A stretch of 64,000 bases of DNA from NCBI GenBank assembly GCA_025617745.1, contig CM046855.1:14849880-14913879 (forward strand), written 5' to 3'. The position numbers and the translations under genes were made by a program. The DNA is from Heliocidaris erythrogramma (taxonomy: Eukaryota > Echinodermata > Echinoidea > Camarodonta > Echinometridae). This document shows positions 48,401 to 60,673 of the stretch, in pieces. Each line of letters begins with the position of its first letter. Position 1 is the first letter of the stretch. The notes under the pieces are model-generated. The model searched no databases. It saw only the letters and a program-made list of their open reading frames with translations, and was not told the DNA's origin.

Positions 48401-49673
48401 TAATATTCATTTCATAACGTAACATAGTAAATTCGCATTTTGTTAGTATATTATTCTTAGACTATAATTAATTCAATTATATTTATATTATATTGAATCA
48501 TATTCATATTTTGCTTGTATTCATTATGGTCTTACATAATGCATCTTTCCAAATTAAGGATCTGAATGTCATACTTTGCAATTATTTCTTGATTTGTCAT
48601 TGTAGTATTTAGTTTGGCTTACTTTTTAACGGTTAATATCAAATCTTACAGTACATAATCAATTAGTATATTCAATGCACACTTTTCTTTATAGACTCAC
48701 CTTTTGAAGCTCATATGTTGAATATAGAATAGTGACATTGAACCCCTTACAGAGCAAAATATGTGATTGGTACATTTTAAGTGATGGTTTAAGTGGTGGT
48801 ATGCTTATGTGTGATGGTGGTATGCCTATGGAACACACATGAACACAGGTCGGAATCTTCCTTGTTTTAAATTTTTTAATTTGATTAGAATTACAAGTTT
48901 GTATGCAAACTGGAGTGTTGGGGATGTGACAACCCCATGCCAAATTTCTGTCTGTGCATTTTGAAGAATAGAAATCTGAAGACACTTTTGAGATTGTTGG
49001 AAATTTCTTAGCCAACTTGTCTGCAAATTTGGTCCAACATTCTCCCCCCTTCAAAAACGTTACAAATTTTGTACACTTTGCACCCGGGGGGGGGGGGGGG
49101 CACTCAACTAATATTGGTGTACACTCGCACGACCAAAAAAATTGCGTGGAAAGGGTAGTTTTTGCCGGTTACGGCACATCACACGTTTGAGGTGTTTAGG
49201 ATGTCAAAAAAGGCCAAAAATCAGAAAAAAGGATATGTTTCAGTTTGTCATACACGTTTAGGGTATCTTTTCCCCCATACTTGTCTGGATTTTTAGGGGG
49301 TAAAATTTCAAGAAAGCACTCAAAAACACTTGAATGGATAAAACGTGTTTAGGGGGTGTTTGGAAAAGCTGTGGTCGCGTGTGTGTATATACAGCAATAT
49401 AGTCTGTGGTCTCCCCGGACTTTGCACCAGTAATTAATGCAGTTCTGTCGAATGGTCTTACTTTGATATTGACTAGACGGCACCATTATCCAAATAAAAT
49501 CTTAGATCCATTGACCATGAACAGCAAATGGAAATGAGCACATGGAAATGAGCACTTCTTACATTTACTTTATTCATTATTAAAGATAAATTATTTATAT
49601 ACAGTGCCATAATGAAATGAAAATTCACTTAGGTCTACAATATCCAAGAATGTGTACAAGCAGTGGTCATGGA

Positions 49674-49864
49674 CAGGGGCGGATCCAGGGTTGAGTAAAA
49701 GAGGGGGCACAAAAATGAAAGTTTGTCAAAAGGTAGACCCGTATTTTTTTGGTCTCGCCAGCTTCTCGAAAAAGTCGCTCAGTGGGGGGGTGGCAACAAT
49801 TTTTTTTTTCACCAAACCTTCAAAATTCGCTCAGTAGGGGGTTATGGGGGTCCAGTTTCCCTCC
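49674..49864. mobile_element. Left part of the same hAT miniature element, truncated by duplication
   Basis: It is identical in layout to 52691-52881, starting CAGGGGCGGATCCAGG, but stops abruptly after TTTCCCTCC and joins the palindrome at 49865. The right terminus is missing. This shows that the hAT insertion came before the tandem duplication. Confidence 0.85.
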
Positions 49865-49912
49865 AAGTAACTCCAGGGAGCTCCAACGCGTTGGAGCTCC
49901 CTGGAGTTACTT
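49865..49912. repeat. Perfect 48-bp palindrome at the duplication junction
   Basis: The sequence from AAGTAACTCC to GGAGTTACTT, centred on AACG|CGTT, is its own reverse complement with no spacer. The equivalent in copy 1 (46840-46881) is a 42-bp perfect palindrome, because its left flank is CCC rather than AAG. Confidence 0.95.
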
Positions 49913-52881
49913 CCTCCACGGTCCCTTCACCAGGCCCCGGCGCGTATTCTGCGAAGGGTTCAAACATATAATATGGTCGAATTCCCCTTGCCATTCGAGC
50001 TTCTTTGCCTTCGGGATAAATGATCTGATAAATCAGAGTTCACATCTGCATGGCTCAAAAAAGTCCTCCAACTCGGAATCGCGGTCACTTTTCATCTCTC
50101 TAATATAAGTTAAGCCAAAAGCCAAAATCTAAGTCAGTACTACAGTATTATGTAAATCGAGGTACAAAAATAGCCGTAAGTGAAATAAACAAAACAAAAG
50201 CGTTCACCAGTCGCTATGCAGGCGCCGCAGAACGTCTTGGAAAGTGGAGGGGCTTACTGGGGGGCTGCGTGTATACCACATTTTTGCGCTGCCATATGTT
50301 TGCACCCCCCCCCCCCGTTTCCGCGGTCCCTGCTATGTACGAGGGGAACATAGTAACTGCCGTAATAAAGATGTGTAGTACATTGTACAGACGCGTTAAA
50401 CGGCTGTGCACGCATTTAAGACCAATGCAAAAGTTTAGTTCGGCAAGCTCAGATGGATGAAAACATTGTTTAAAAAAAAAAAAACAAGAGCTGTATACTT
50501 GGGCAAAAGTGTTTGCTGATCTTGTAGAAAGTATATTGATAATGATTATTCACTCCTAATATTATATTGATTAATTTCCTTTTTTCATAAATTGTCCGTT
50601 GAACAGAGGGGTCAAATACCGCATTGTGTGTACAACGTTATATGCTGCAGCCTGCAGATCTTGTGCCTCTTACTCTTCATACGTCACTTGGGGGTGTGAC
50701 GTCAATTAGCCAATCAGCTCAAGAGTTTTAAGGAACGGTCCCAAAACCTCTACTTTTCCCCCTTTTTCGCCAAAACGGGATATAATTTGGACAATCGATT
50801 GCCAGATTCGTGATTAGAAGGCAAAAATACATGGAAACAGCACCCATTTTCTCTCTAATTTAGTCAACCTTTAAAGTGATTCTAAATTTTTTAACTTGAG
50901 GCAGAAAATCAAGCAAACTAACAAAAACTTGCTGAAAATCACATTCACTGAAACCAAGTGTGCGAGTGCTCGAGACTTAGTCTGGATGACAAGCTTGATT
51001 TTATTCAAGTTGCTCATTACTCAGCTTTTACTCACTTTCTTTAAAACTTGTATTATCTATTTGTAGTCTTGAACATTTAGTGTAAGTTCGGTTTGAAAGC
51101 TGTGAAATTTCATTGTCAGTAGCTACCAGAACTCAAGATCGCCTTATTAAAATAAAGGTAAGCTTTAAGTGTACCAATCACCTTAAAAATAATTTATGTA
51201 TATCTATAATGTATAAAATCAACCTAAAACTCTTTACCTGGCCTTCTATGGGTTAACGGTTATGGAGTATGAAGAAAATAAAGGAAACATAAAACCCCCT
51301 CTCGCGGAACCCAACTCTGAGTTCGGTTCAATGTGGGCCCTCATATTATGCAAACGTGTAGGGTGTGTCGACTAATCTCATCACAGGTCTCTTTAATGTT
51401 TATTGGGAGTGTATTTCAAGTTACAGTAATATTCATTTCATAACGTAACATAGTAAATTCGCATTTTGTTAGTATATTATTCTTAGACTATAATTAATTC
51501 AATTATATTTATATTATATTGAATCATATTCATATTTTGCTTGTATTCATTATGGTCTTACATAATGCATCTTTCCAAATTAAGGATCTGAATGTCATAC
51601 TTTGCAATTATTTCTTGATTTGTCATTGTAGTATTTAGTTTGGCTTACTTTTTAACGGTTAATATCAAATCTTACAGTACATAATCAATTAGTATATTCA
51701 ATGCACACTTTTCTTTATAGACTCACCTTTTGAAGCTCATATGTTGAATATAGAATAGTGACATTGAACCCCTTACAGAGCAAAATATGTGATTGGTACA
51801 TTTTAAGTGATGGTTTAAGTGGTGGTATGCTTATGTGTGATGGTGGTATGCCTATGGAACACACATGAACACAGGTCGGAATCTTCCTTGTTTTAAATTT
51901 TTTAATTTGATTAGAATTACAAGTTTGTATGCAAACTGGAGTGTTGGGGATGTGACAACCCCATGCCAAATTTCTGTCTGTGCATTTTGAAGAATAGAAA
52001 TCTGAAGACACTTTTGAGATTGTTGGAAATTTCTTAGCCAACTTGTCTGCAAATTTGGTCCAACATTCTCCCCCCTTCAAAAACGTTACAAATTTTGTAC
52101 ACTTTGCACCCGGGGGGGGGGGGGGGCACTCAACTAATATTGGTGTACACTCGCACGACCAAAAAAATTGCGTGGAAAGGGTAGTTTTTGCCGGTTACGG
52201 CACATCACACGTTTGAGGTGTTTAGGATGTCAAAAAAGGCCAAAAATCAATATGTTTCAGTTTGTCATACACGTTTAGGGTATCTTTTCCCCCATACTTG
52301 TCTGGATTTTTAGGGGGTAAAATTTCAAGAAAGCACTCAAAAACACTTGAATGGATAAAACGTGTTTAGGGGGTGTTTGGAAAAGCTGTGGTCGCGTGTG
52401 TGTATATACAGCAATATAGTCTGTGGTCTCCCCGGACTTTGCACCAGTAATTAATGCAGTTCTGTCGAATGGTCTTACTTTGATATTGACTAGACGGCAC
52501 CATTATCCAAATAAAATCTTAGATCCATTGACCATGAACAGCAAATGGAAATGAGCACATGGAAATGAGCACTTCTTACATTTACTTTATTCATTATTAA
52601 AGATAAATTATTTATATACAGTGCCATAATGAAATGAAAATTCACTTAGGTCTACAATATCCAAGAATGTGTACAAGCAGTGGTCATGGACAGGGGCGGA
52701 TCCAGGGTTGAGTAAAAGAGGGGGCACAAAAATGAAAGTTTGTCAAAAGGTAGACCCGTATTTTTTTGGTCTCGCCAGCTTCTCGAAAAAGTCGCTCAGT
52801 GGGGGGGTGGCAACAATTTTTTTTTTCACCAAACCTTCAAAATTCGCTCAGTAGGGGGTTATGGGGGTCCAGTTTCCCTCC
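49868..52881 (+). repeat. Tandem duplication, copy 2 (3.01 kb)
   Basis: This is a direct repeat of 46840-49864, joined head to tail with only AAG (49865-49867) between the copies. The copies differ mainly in homopolymer length, a single 9-base indel and isolated substitutions. They are therefore either a very recent duplication or two haplotypes laid end to end by the assembler. Confidence 0.95.
50219..50332. mobile_element. GC-rich inverted-terminal miniature element, copy 3
   Basis: This is the tandem-copy-2 equivalent of 47191-47306, differing in C-run length and a G to T change beside it. Confidence 0.65.
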
Positions 52882-53021
52882 ATAATTCCCTGACAAGCAA
52901 AAAAAAAAAATGGGGGGGTACAATCAAGAAAATGGCGGATCGTCTATCGTCAAAATGCATACTTCTCTTCCAAATGGGGGGCACGGGCCGGAAGTGCCCC
53001 CCCCCCCTGGATCCGCCAATG
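52691..53021. mobile_element. hAT miniature element with 8-bp target-site duplication
   Basis: The 331-bp element has terminal inverted repeats CAGGGGCGGATCCAGG and CCTGGATCCGCCAATG (14 of 16 match). It is flanked by perfect GTCATGGA duplications at 52683-52690 and 53022-53029. The CAGGGGCGGATCCAGG terminus and the 8-bp duplication are characteristic of hAT elements. There is no transposase. Its left 191 bp are also at 49674-49864, cut by the tandem-duplication breakpoint. Confidence 0.9.
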
Positions 53022-53029
53022 GTCATGGA

Positions 53030-55099
53030 CAATGGCATAGCTACAGAATTGAATGGCAAAAAAAAGAGAGAGAACATGAAAAAAGAGAAAAGGGGAGAAG
53101 GGGAGGGGGAAAGGAGAAGAAAGGGACAAGAAAATAAGACGATAGGGCCAAAGTCGTTATTATGCCCAGCCGCCATTAAATCCGCCTGAGCAAGTGAATA
53201 ATTAGTCAGGTTTCTTGGTTTTCATTGTTGAAATTCAGTTATTTATAACGGAATAAACGCTATCGTTATCGATTCATAACTGAAAAAATTATCAGCAAGA
53301 AATTAAGAGCGGGATTCGAACCCAGGACCTTACACGCGAGTGCAGTGTAGAAAGAGAATACTCTGACACTCTGACCAGACGCCTTTACCACTAAACCACG
53401 AGCAATTGACAGCGAATCTGATGATCTTGCTGCACTATCATGACTATATACCTCCGCTCCATACAAATCCTATCTATACCTCCGTTCTGCTGTTTTTTTG
53501 ATATCCTAGGTAGGATTCTTGCCAATTTGAGGATTATTGGGCATATTAGCTATAATAGCCGACGATAGGATCATTTCTCGCATCATTTCCCTTGTCAGTG
53601 GCCTTCTAAACTTGCATTGAATTTTTCAAGTATGACCAGTGCCCCGCCCCGCACCCCGCCCGCGGTGGCAGTGCCCCCTCAATGGCTGGACTCACGCTAT
53701 GCTATTGCCAGATTGCCTTGGATCGCTGATAGGTACGGTATCGGTTCCCCATCATCAGCTCATTCAGCTGGTCACAAGATGACATGAGCTACATCATGCA
53801 TACAAGCCAAAAGAGGGAAATGTTCCCTCACATTTCCCTTTTAACTTCAGTAAAGAAAAAAATAAGAACCAGACACGTTTCACTATCTGGATCTAACGTT
53901 AGATGTCTTGATAAGGCTTTGATGAGGTTATGAGGAGGTTTGGATGTTTGAAGTTAAGTTTGATACCTGGATCAGTCAGTCACAGACACACTCACACAGC
54001 CATGACAGCTGTCAAATAATATCATTCGGTAAATCTATCAAAATCTCTTCACTTTAATAAAGTGAAGGAAAGAAAGAAATCTCTCTTTAATCTTACCGGA
54101 TGGATTCAGCTTGCCAGGTAAATCACTGCAGTGATCATATAGAGTAGAAGTTGGCCCCTAAAAACCAAGTCCAAAGCGTGTTCGATCTCCCAACCCTATC
54201 GATCCGGTTTTTGCTAAGTTCCAAACAGCTGATTGCATGCGGACGACACCTCAGCACACATGTGCGTGTGTAGACTCGTGCATAACTTGGAGCATCAGGT
54301 GTAGCAAATAAAAGATGCATGGAGCTCCCTTGAAACCACGCCCCTTTGAAACTTCTTAGCCAATGGGAGAATAAGCTTACTTTAGATATTTGTCAATGTG
54401 TTTCAGCCAGTTCATCGTTTTGATCTTGCTAATCCTAGTTTTTTATCAATGCTTTATATATTTCAAGGAGGTTTTGTAAACCATGCTATTTGATAAAGCT
54501 GCTCGGAGATAAAGGTCAGTTTGTTTCAAAGTTAAGCTAAGATTAATTTTACTACAGTTCGAATAAGAATGGTTTCATGACCAACATCATCGTAATTATT
54601 CAGCGATGGATCGGGTTCGGGGTAGACCCCCTTTTCGATAGATTAAAAAAAAAAGGATCCTCTGGCAATGTTGAAAACTTGCTTTCTTTCTACTTCTCTT
54701 TGTTTTCTTATCCGAAATAGTTGCCACATAATTCGTGCACCCCCTATCCTGGATCTGCCACAGGCTAGAACCATATGTCATCAGCAGTGTGTATGATGTA
54801 TCACGATAAAAGTGCAAATCAGTGACACTCTAGGGGACATGGGCGGCGATCCCGGGGATGGGGGGGGGGGGGGGGACGGGCGACGCTTCCTATCCGGAAA
54901 TTTTGAAGCCTGTATAGCAACAAACGGTACAGGCTAGCCGTGCATGCAAGGGGGAACTTACCATTGGTAGAAAGGTGACCCGGGTCACTGAGGGCAAGAA
55001 GCAGTTGCCCCCCCCCCCCCAAGAAAATATTGCTGGGGGGACATATTGTGCAAAACTTGGGTAATGAAACCTTCCAAACAATGAGATACAAAAGGTATT
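53030..55099. other. No gene seen; repeat fragments
   Basis: It contains the tRNA-like SINE at 53307, further hAT-like termini (GGATCTGCCACAGG near 54756, GGGCGGCGATCCC near 54841) and runs of 16 G (54860-54875) and 14 C (55007-55020). ORFs are short and unrecognised. Confidence 0.5.
53307..53403 (-). mobile_element. tRNA-like SINE head with long insert
   Basis: The minus strand has box A TGGTTTAGTGGTAAAGGCG and box B GGTTCGAATCCCGC, 60 bp apart and too far for an ordinary tRNA. The anticodon side cannot be folded convincingly. The 66-codon ORF overlapping it is a known type of false ORF produced by such SINEs. Confidence 0.55.
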
Positions 55100-56173
55100 A
55101 CACGATCAGGGGTCACAATTGATACTCATTTAACTTTTAATGATCATACTTAATATACATATATACATCAATGTCTAGGAATATTGGAATTCTATATAAG
55201 TTAAACGATTTTCTTACAGAGAGGTCCATGGTTATACTATATAATTCGTTGGTTTTATGTGTTATATTGTAATATTGAATGGGGCAATTGTAGTAATATA
55301 AGAATTAATTCGTTGTTTTTGCTTCAGAAGCGAGCGATTCGCATTATTACAAACTCAAGTTATTTGGCACACACGGAACCTGTATTTCATCGTTTAAAAA
55401 CTTTGAAAATACAAGATATTCATACTTTGCAGACATGCATTTTTATGTATAAATATTCCTATAATCATCTTCCTTCTTTATTTCACAATATATTTCAGTT
55501 AAACTGTAACATTCATACATATCCGACCCGTCGATCTATAGATTATATATCATTTAGAAAATCCCAAAATAATAAAAGCTCAAAAATCGATAAGACATCA
55601 CGGACCAGACGTTTGGAATACCTTACCAAATCAAATAACACAATGTGTGTCTCTCTTTTCTTTTAAAGCATCCCTAAAAAAAATGTTGTATTCAAAATAT
55701 CAACAGACTTGATATTTCTCAACTCTTGGTCACTTTGTTAAGTTGTGTCAGAAAGACTATTTTGCATTATATCTTGTCATTTTTAATTCAATATTCCATA
55801 ACATCAATAGATAACGGCTTATGTTCTCCCATAACACACCATTTTCATTACGTAAAATACAGCATACACTTTTTTTTTTTTTTTTTTTCAATGATCTTTA
55901 TTAACGATTCCATGAAACAGATTATACAATCAACATATTCTCTTTGAATGTTTTAACAATATAAACAAATAAAATACTTTATCATCACTTGCAAAATATT
56001 CTTCCTCTGGAATGTATAAAATCCAAACTAATAAATGTGCGTTTCTAATGCTGTAACTGAATTGAACTTATTCCATACATGATTATATAAGAATTAAACA
56101 AATAATACTTCGGCGCTTAGAAACATTTGTATTAAGCGCATTATAAATGCAATGTATTATTATTATTATTATG
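55100..56173 (+). mobile_element. CR1/L2/jockey-type LINE remnant, 3' end of reverse transcriptase and tail
   Basis: Frames from 55106 read SGVTIDTHLTFNDH, then SRNIGILYKLNDFLTERS, then a longer open part (55259-55666) containing LLQKRAIRIITNSSYLAHTE and LPSLFHNIFQLN. The end reads GPDVWNTLPNQI to FKASLKKMLYSKYQQT with a stop at 55710-55712. This is the C-terminal part of a non-LTR reverse transcriptase of the CR1/L2/jockey group. At least three frameshifts and two stops show that it is dead. The 3' region carries a GGCGCTTAGAAAC...ATTAAGCGCATTATAAATGC motif and an (ATT)n tail at 56153-56173. A poly-T tract at 55870-55888 may mark a separate insertion in the 3' UTR. Confidence 0.8.
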
Positions 56174-56432
56174 ATGTATATCCAAACAAAGTGAACAAAT
56201 CATAATTTTTACGGAATCTATTATTTAAAAAAAACAAAAAACGACAAGGACCCCTTCCTACCCACCTATGCCCCTACCTATACCCATTCCCTAGGGAACT
56301 ACCACTGCGTAGAAACCTTCCATCCCTCCCACCCACATGGATTTTTTCCTTTTTACAAAATTATTTTCATTGAATTACATAACAGAAATACAATAAAAAT
56401 CACAACTGAAATATTTCAGTGACTTACATGAT

Positions 56433-56469
<37 letters not shown>

Positions 56470-59400
56470 TCCTGCATAGTAATGCGCATATTTCTTTTCT
56501 CTTCTCTTGTTTTTTGTTTGTTTTTATAGTAAGATTTTACCTCCATGTTTATTTCTTTGAGGCTGTCATCCTCGTCAAGCTTTGCTTATGATGGCAGTCT
56601 CCTACATTTTTTCAACTTGCTGTATTGCATAATACTTACAAATTACTAGTTTACATTACTTATATTTCTATTTTTATATAATACGTAAAACACTATATGT
56701 ATATTATGTAATTCATTTGCTTATATGCTTATATGTATGTATTATTTTGTATTATGCAGTATCTGTTTATATGTTACCTCTTGCTTTTGTTATATACATG
56801 GAAAAATGTAGAAATCAAAATCAAAATCAAATCAAATCAGACTTCAATTTCGGCGCGCACATTCTCTAATTTTCCCTGCTTGTAACTTGTAATTAAGAGG
56901 CATTAACAAATCATGAAGAGTACTATATACCATCATTGCCGCCCCCCCCCCCCCATCCGAAAAACGGATCGACGCCCCTTTGAGGAGTCATTTCCCCTTC
57001 AACATGAGAGCAACTTCTTGTATGCGTATTCCGAGATAGGGGGACACATTGCAGTATACGGACACTTGAAGTAGGCGAAAATGGGAATAAAATTGGGAAA
57101 GGAATAGACGGCGTTGCAAAGGTAGGTTTTTTTAAACCCTTGACATTATATATATATATATACATATATTTACAAAAAGCAGGGACTGGGATTGAGGTAA
57201 GGGTTGAAACCTTTATTCACTAGTGCAAAGTCTCTATCAAACAGTAATTACGCGTATCATAATTTCTGTCTACAATATTTTTGCAACGACACGGGCAATG
57301 ACAATGACAATGATACTTTATTTTTTGAACTGTCACTGGTGGCGGCATGGAAGAAATACTATTATATTCTAACAAGGTGTATAAGGTAATATTTGGCATG
57401 AACATGTGTGAAAAAAGAAAAAAAAAAAGAGAAAATTACATCCATCTTATGTACATCAACTAAGATGGCGCTCTTTCAAATCATGGCCCACATCGATTCG
57501 AGTCTTGGTTTTTTGACTCTGTATCTGTCATGACAAAAAGAAAAGCGGGGAAAATCAGATAATTAGGGGTTTTCCCCCTTTCTTTCTTTCTTTGTTTTTG
57601 TTTTCTTCCAGTATTGAGTAAATCCCTCTTGTCATTTCATCTTTAGAACTAGATTTGTAGTTGTCTTTTATTTTTCCCTTTAATAACTGACTAAATAATT
57701 CTGAAATACAAATTTTAAAAAGAAAACAATTAAATAAAGGTAAAACTCATTTATTCCTTCAAGAGTGGGCGAATATTTGCATAACGCTGTCGACGCAATT
57801 TCCCCACAAGAGTATGTTTCGATTTCGGAAATCCTGCCTGCCTACAAGACTCGCTCAGGTGGGGTTGGGGAGAAGGGCAAGCGGAGGGGGAAAAGATGGG
57901 TGAGGCAGACCCAATATTCAGCAAATTTTATTACAAGCAAAGAAAAATATTAGTAGGGGTAAAGGGAGGGAGAGAGGAAGGTATAGTAAAACACAGTTTT
58001 ACCGACTTCATTTTTTTTTTCTTCCGGGAAAATTATTTCCCGAATCCCGAAATTTCCATCCAATACAAGCGTGATGTAAGTGGCGCTCTTTGGCTTAGCT
58101 GGTTAAGCCCTGTTACAGTCAGTAATGTCACAATGACGCATCGACATCTAAAGGGGTATTATTTTCGGATAAATAAACTAGTTTTTAGCTCTCATGATGG
58201 AATCGATGAATTTAAAGTAAATAATATTAATATATGAAAGCTGTTTGTTATACAGGGTGGCCCAGAAAGATTGCAACACCTGAGATCTGCAATTTCAAAG
58301 ACATTATTGACACAATATCATTAGTTTTTGCTTTAAAGTAGCTATTCAAAGAAAATCAAATTAATGTACCACTAGAAACTGGGAAGCTTACAGATGGCAA
58401 TCGTATAAGTTTTATGTCAACTGCGTATCTGATGATTATAAAAACAACATAAATAAAAGCTCTTCTCAGCATCTGGAATATCCGAGGATTCGCCAGAAAT
58501 ATAGCGATGTTTTGATGTCGTCACACTAGGGACCAATCCTGCTTAAGCAGACGACGTCCTATAATGAATGAACGTAATTGCAATGCAATTATTTATCAAA
58601 TTATAAAGAGTTTTGTATATTTATACATGACCTTATTTCAAACCATTCTAAAAGGGAAAGTGAAACTGATTCTGATAAGTAAAACCGTTTGATTGTAAAT
58701 GCACAGGAGAAGGGTCAATGATCAATGAAATAAACCCCACTTTAAAATTGAAAAGCCCTCCGAATAATAGCACGGATGGTATTCGTTCCCTCTTGAAACG
58801 CCGAACATGCCCCGGTGCAAGCAGCTGAAAATACAATGGCGTCTTATTTTGTTTACAAGTGACTGATTCCTTTATTTTTTTAACGCTGCATTTTTCATCA
58901 AAATAATATCATACACGAAGTTAAGAGTGAGGCAACAGATTAACATTAAGACTGACACTAGTCAAGTAAGAGAAATAAGTGAAGAGGAGATGACAAAACA
59001 GGCACTGAAAATGTGTAAGATGTTATGGGACATCGTCTGCTTAGACAGGACTGGTCCCTGGTGTGTCGTCACACATCTCAGCAGCGTTCGAGGAGCTCTT
59101 CAGCTGCTATATCGGGGGCTGTATTTTACCGTTTTATAATTGATAATAATCATTACTTCAAATGTTTCCAAGCGTTGAATTTGGATAACCTTGTTTAATT
59201 TATGCCATCTATGCAATAATAAGTATTAAGCCAATATTTAAAATCATTAAAGTTCTACTTTAATGGGTAGAAAATTCTTTTCCGAGTAAAATGACACCAA
59301 GATTATCGATTTGGGTGAGGCGTTTTAAGCCCACCGCACACTATACGATCGGTCTACGATCCGATTTTGAAAGAAAATGTTATAGCATTAGATTTAACAA

Positions 59401-59497
59401 TTAAACACATAAAATGTGTTTGATTTGGGATTCTGAATAGTTACATATTAATTACGGCATATTACGAGCCTTCAGGAGTTTTCGGATGTGTCAACTA
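56174..59497. other. No gene seen; repeat fragments
   Basis: It contains the (CA)n at 56441, a C-run at 56942, a (TA)n near 57148, a mariner-like terminus ACAGGGTGGCCCAGAAAGA at 58252, and CACCGCACACTATACGATC at 59330, which resembles a transposon end. A 70-codon plus frame (58927-59139) is not identifiable. Confidence 0.45.
56441..56469 (+). repeat. (CA)n microsatellite
   Basis: About 14 CA units follow a short TATA stretch. Confidence 0.95.
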
Positions 59498-59758
59498 GAA
59501 CGCCGTCCTAGATCCTCCCAGCGACAATGGACTGCTTTGCGTTGACTGCGTACAAAGTATGTGAAGCATGGCGCTAACAATGGGTGAAGCGAGGTTCACG
59601 TTTTTTGAAGACGGCGAAACCATGTTTGACGCGTTCTCGATCCGACTAGTGGACGAGGGAGAAGCCAGTGGACGGGTGGGCCGTTCTTGCACAAAGCGCG
59701 GTATGCAGCTAACACAAAGCAGTCCATTGTAGCGCGGGGAAGATCTAGGACGGCGTTC
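59498..59758. mobile_element. Inverted-terminal miniature element (261 bp)
   Basis: GAACGCCGTCCTAGATC at 59498 is mirrored by GATCTAGGACGGCGTTC ending at 59758. The similarity extends inward about 50 bp, with ACAATGGACTGCTTTG mirrored by CAAAGCAGTCCATTGT. No clear target-site duplication was found. Confidence 0.7.
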
Positions 59759-59872
59759 AAGTCCACACATTTGAAAGCTCACTATTGTCTACGATTTGAA
59801 ACTGATTTGTCCCTTATTCCGGATATAAGGCTGACATCGAACCAAATTTCTATGTTGAGTAAAAACAATGGT

Positions 59873-60140
59873 AGATAGAAAGAGTAAATGATAAAATGAT
59901 GAAAAGAAGAAAAGAAGAAAATATTGAGGAAGTGATAGAATGATAAAAACAAAGAAAACAAGGAAAAAGTTAAAAGAGAAGACGATAGAATGATGAAAAC
60001 AAAGAATAACACTAGGAAAGGGGAAAACAGACAAGATGATAGAATAATATACACACAGAAAAAATGGAATGTGGAATAGAAGCCTTGGAAAGATATAAAG
60101 ATAAATGCATCAGGCAGGCAGTATACGGTTTGAATAGATC
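59873..60140 (-). repeat. Dispersed repeat, copy B (inverted relative to 43806-44064)
   Basis: The reverse complement matches 43806-44064 closely, with a few indels in the ATCATTCTATC tract. The flanks differ, so this is an independent insertion of the same family. Confidence 0.8.
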
Positions 60141-60400
60141 TCCTAACTTTAACAACGGAGATTTGAAAGACTTGTAAAATGTTTGTAACTTCTAAACGCA
60201 TGTAACTAACAGGTTAATCATTCCACCTGAAGAATTAAACGAAAGCGCTTGTGGAAGCAAACCTGCGGATATCTACTATGTCTTTATTCTCGGAGTGAAC
60301 TTTATGTTATACTTTAAATTATATATATATATTAAATATCATAATTGATAGGATTGAAGTAAATTGAATATATCATAAAGAAATGTGAGAAAATTACAAT

Positions 60401-60471
60401 GCCCCGACCGGGATTCGAACCCGGGACCCTGGATTACATGACCAGTGCTCTACCAACTGATCTATCCGGGC
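60401..60471 (-). tRNA. tRNA-Thr(TGT)-like sequence, probably SINE-derived and inactive
   Basis: The minus strand reads GCCCGGATAGATCAGTTGGT... with an acceptor end TCGGGGC (6 of 7 pairs), a perfect 5-bp T stem around TTCGAAT, and an anticodon loop CATGTAA giving TGT. The base before the anticodon is A instead of the invariant T, and the last anticodon-stem pair is T-T. Box A (TAGATCAGTTGG) and box B (GGTTCGAATCC) are intact. A half copy in inverted orientation at 60674-60722 shares even the 5' flank TTTGCTTCGACGGGA, so this is repeat-borne rather than a single-copy tRNA gene. Confidence 0.5.
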
Positions 60472-60673
60472 TCCCGTCGAAGCAAATTATGATATTTAAT
60501 TACGAATTTAAATTGTCCTCTGTAGAAATTCGTTGGCATGGATTTGCCCGACTTTAGAGGGAAGACCTGTCTCATTGGTAGGCCATTATATAGCGTACGC
60601 ATGGAATTGGTATGGATGTACCCCCTACGCTCGATGGAAAGAGAGGGGCTATAAAATTATGTGAGATTGTTAC

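Larger units (their letters stand above)
46840..49864 (+). repeat. Tandem duplication, copy 1 (3.03 kb)
   Basis: It is almost identical to 49868-52881. The offset is 3028 at the start, 3026 after a C-run length change near 47290, and 3017 after a 9-base deletion in copy 2 near 49226. It contains an inverted-terminal element (47191-47306), a dispersed repeat (48145-48400), a 121-codon minus-strand ORF of unknown nature (48689-49054) and a truncated hAT element. No convincing gene lies inside it. Confidence 0.95.

Noticed and set aside
48689..49054. 121-codon minus-strand ORF ending at a good GTGAGT donor, repeated at 51715-52080
   Set aside because: Cysteine-containing but not recognisable. 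Its preservation in both copies only reflects the recent duplication. It is kept as a question, not as a gene.
53266..53466. ORF containing RGLVVKASGQSVRVFSF
   Set aside because: Typical false translation of a tRNA-derived SINE.
58079..58110. tRNA box-A-like TTGGCTTAGCTGGTTAAG
   Set aside because: No box B or cloverleaf follows.
58927..59139. 70-codon plus-strand ORF with acidic start
   Set aside because: Composition is plausible, but there is no acceptor-donor pair and no recognisable domain.
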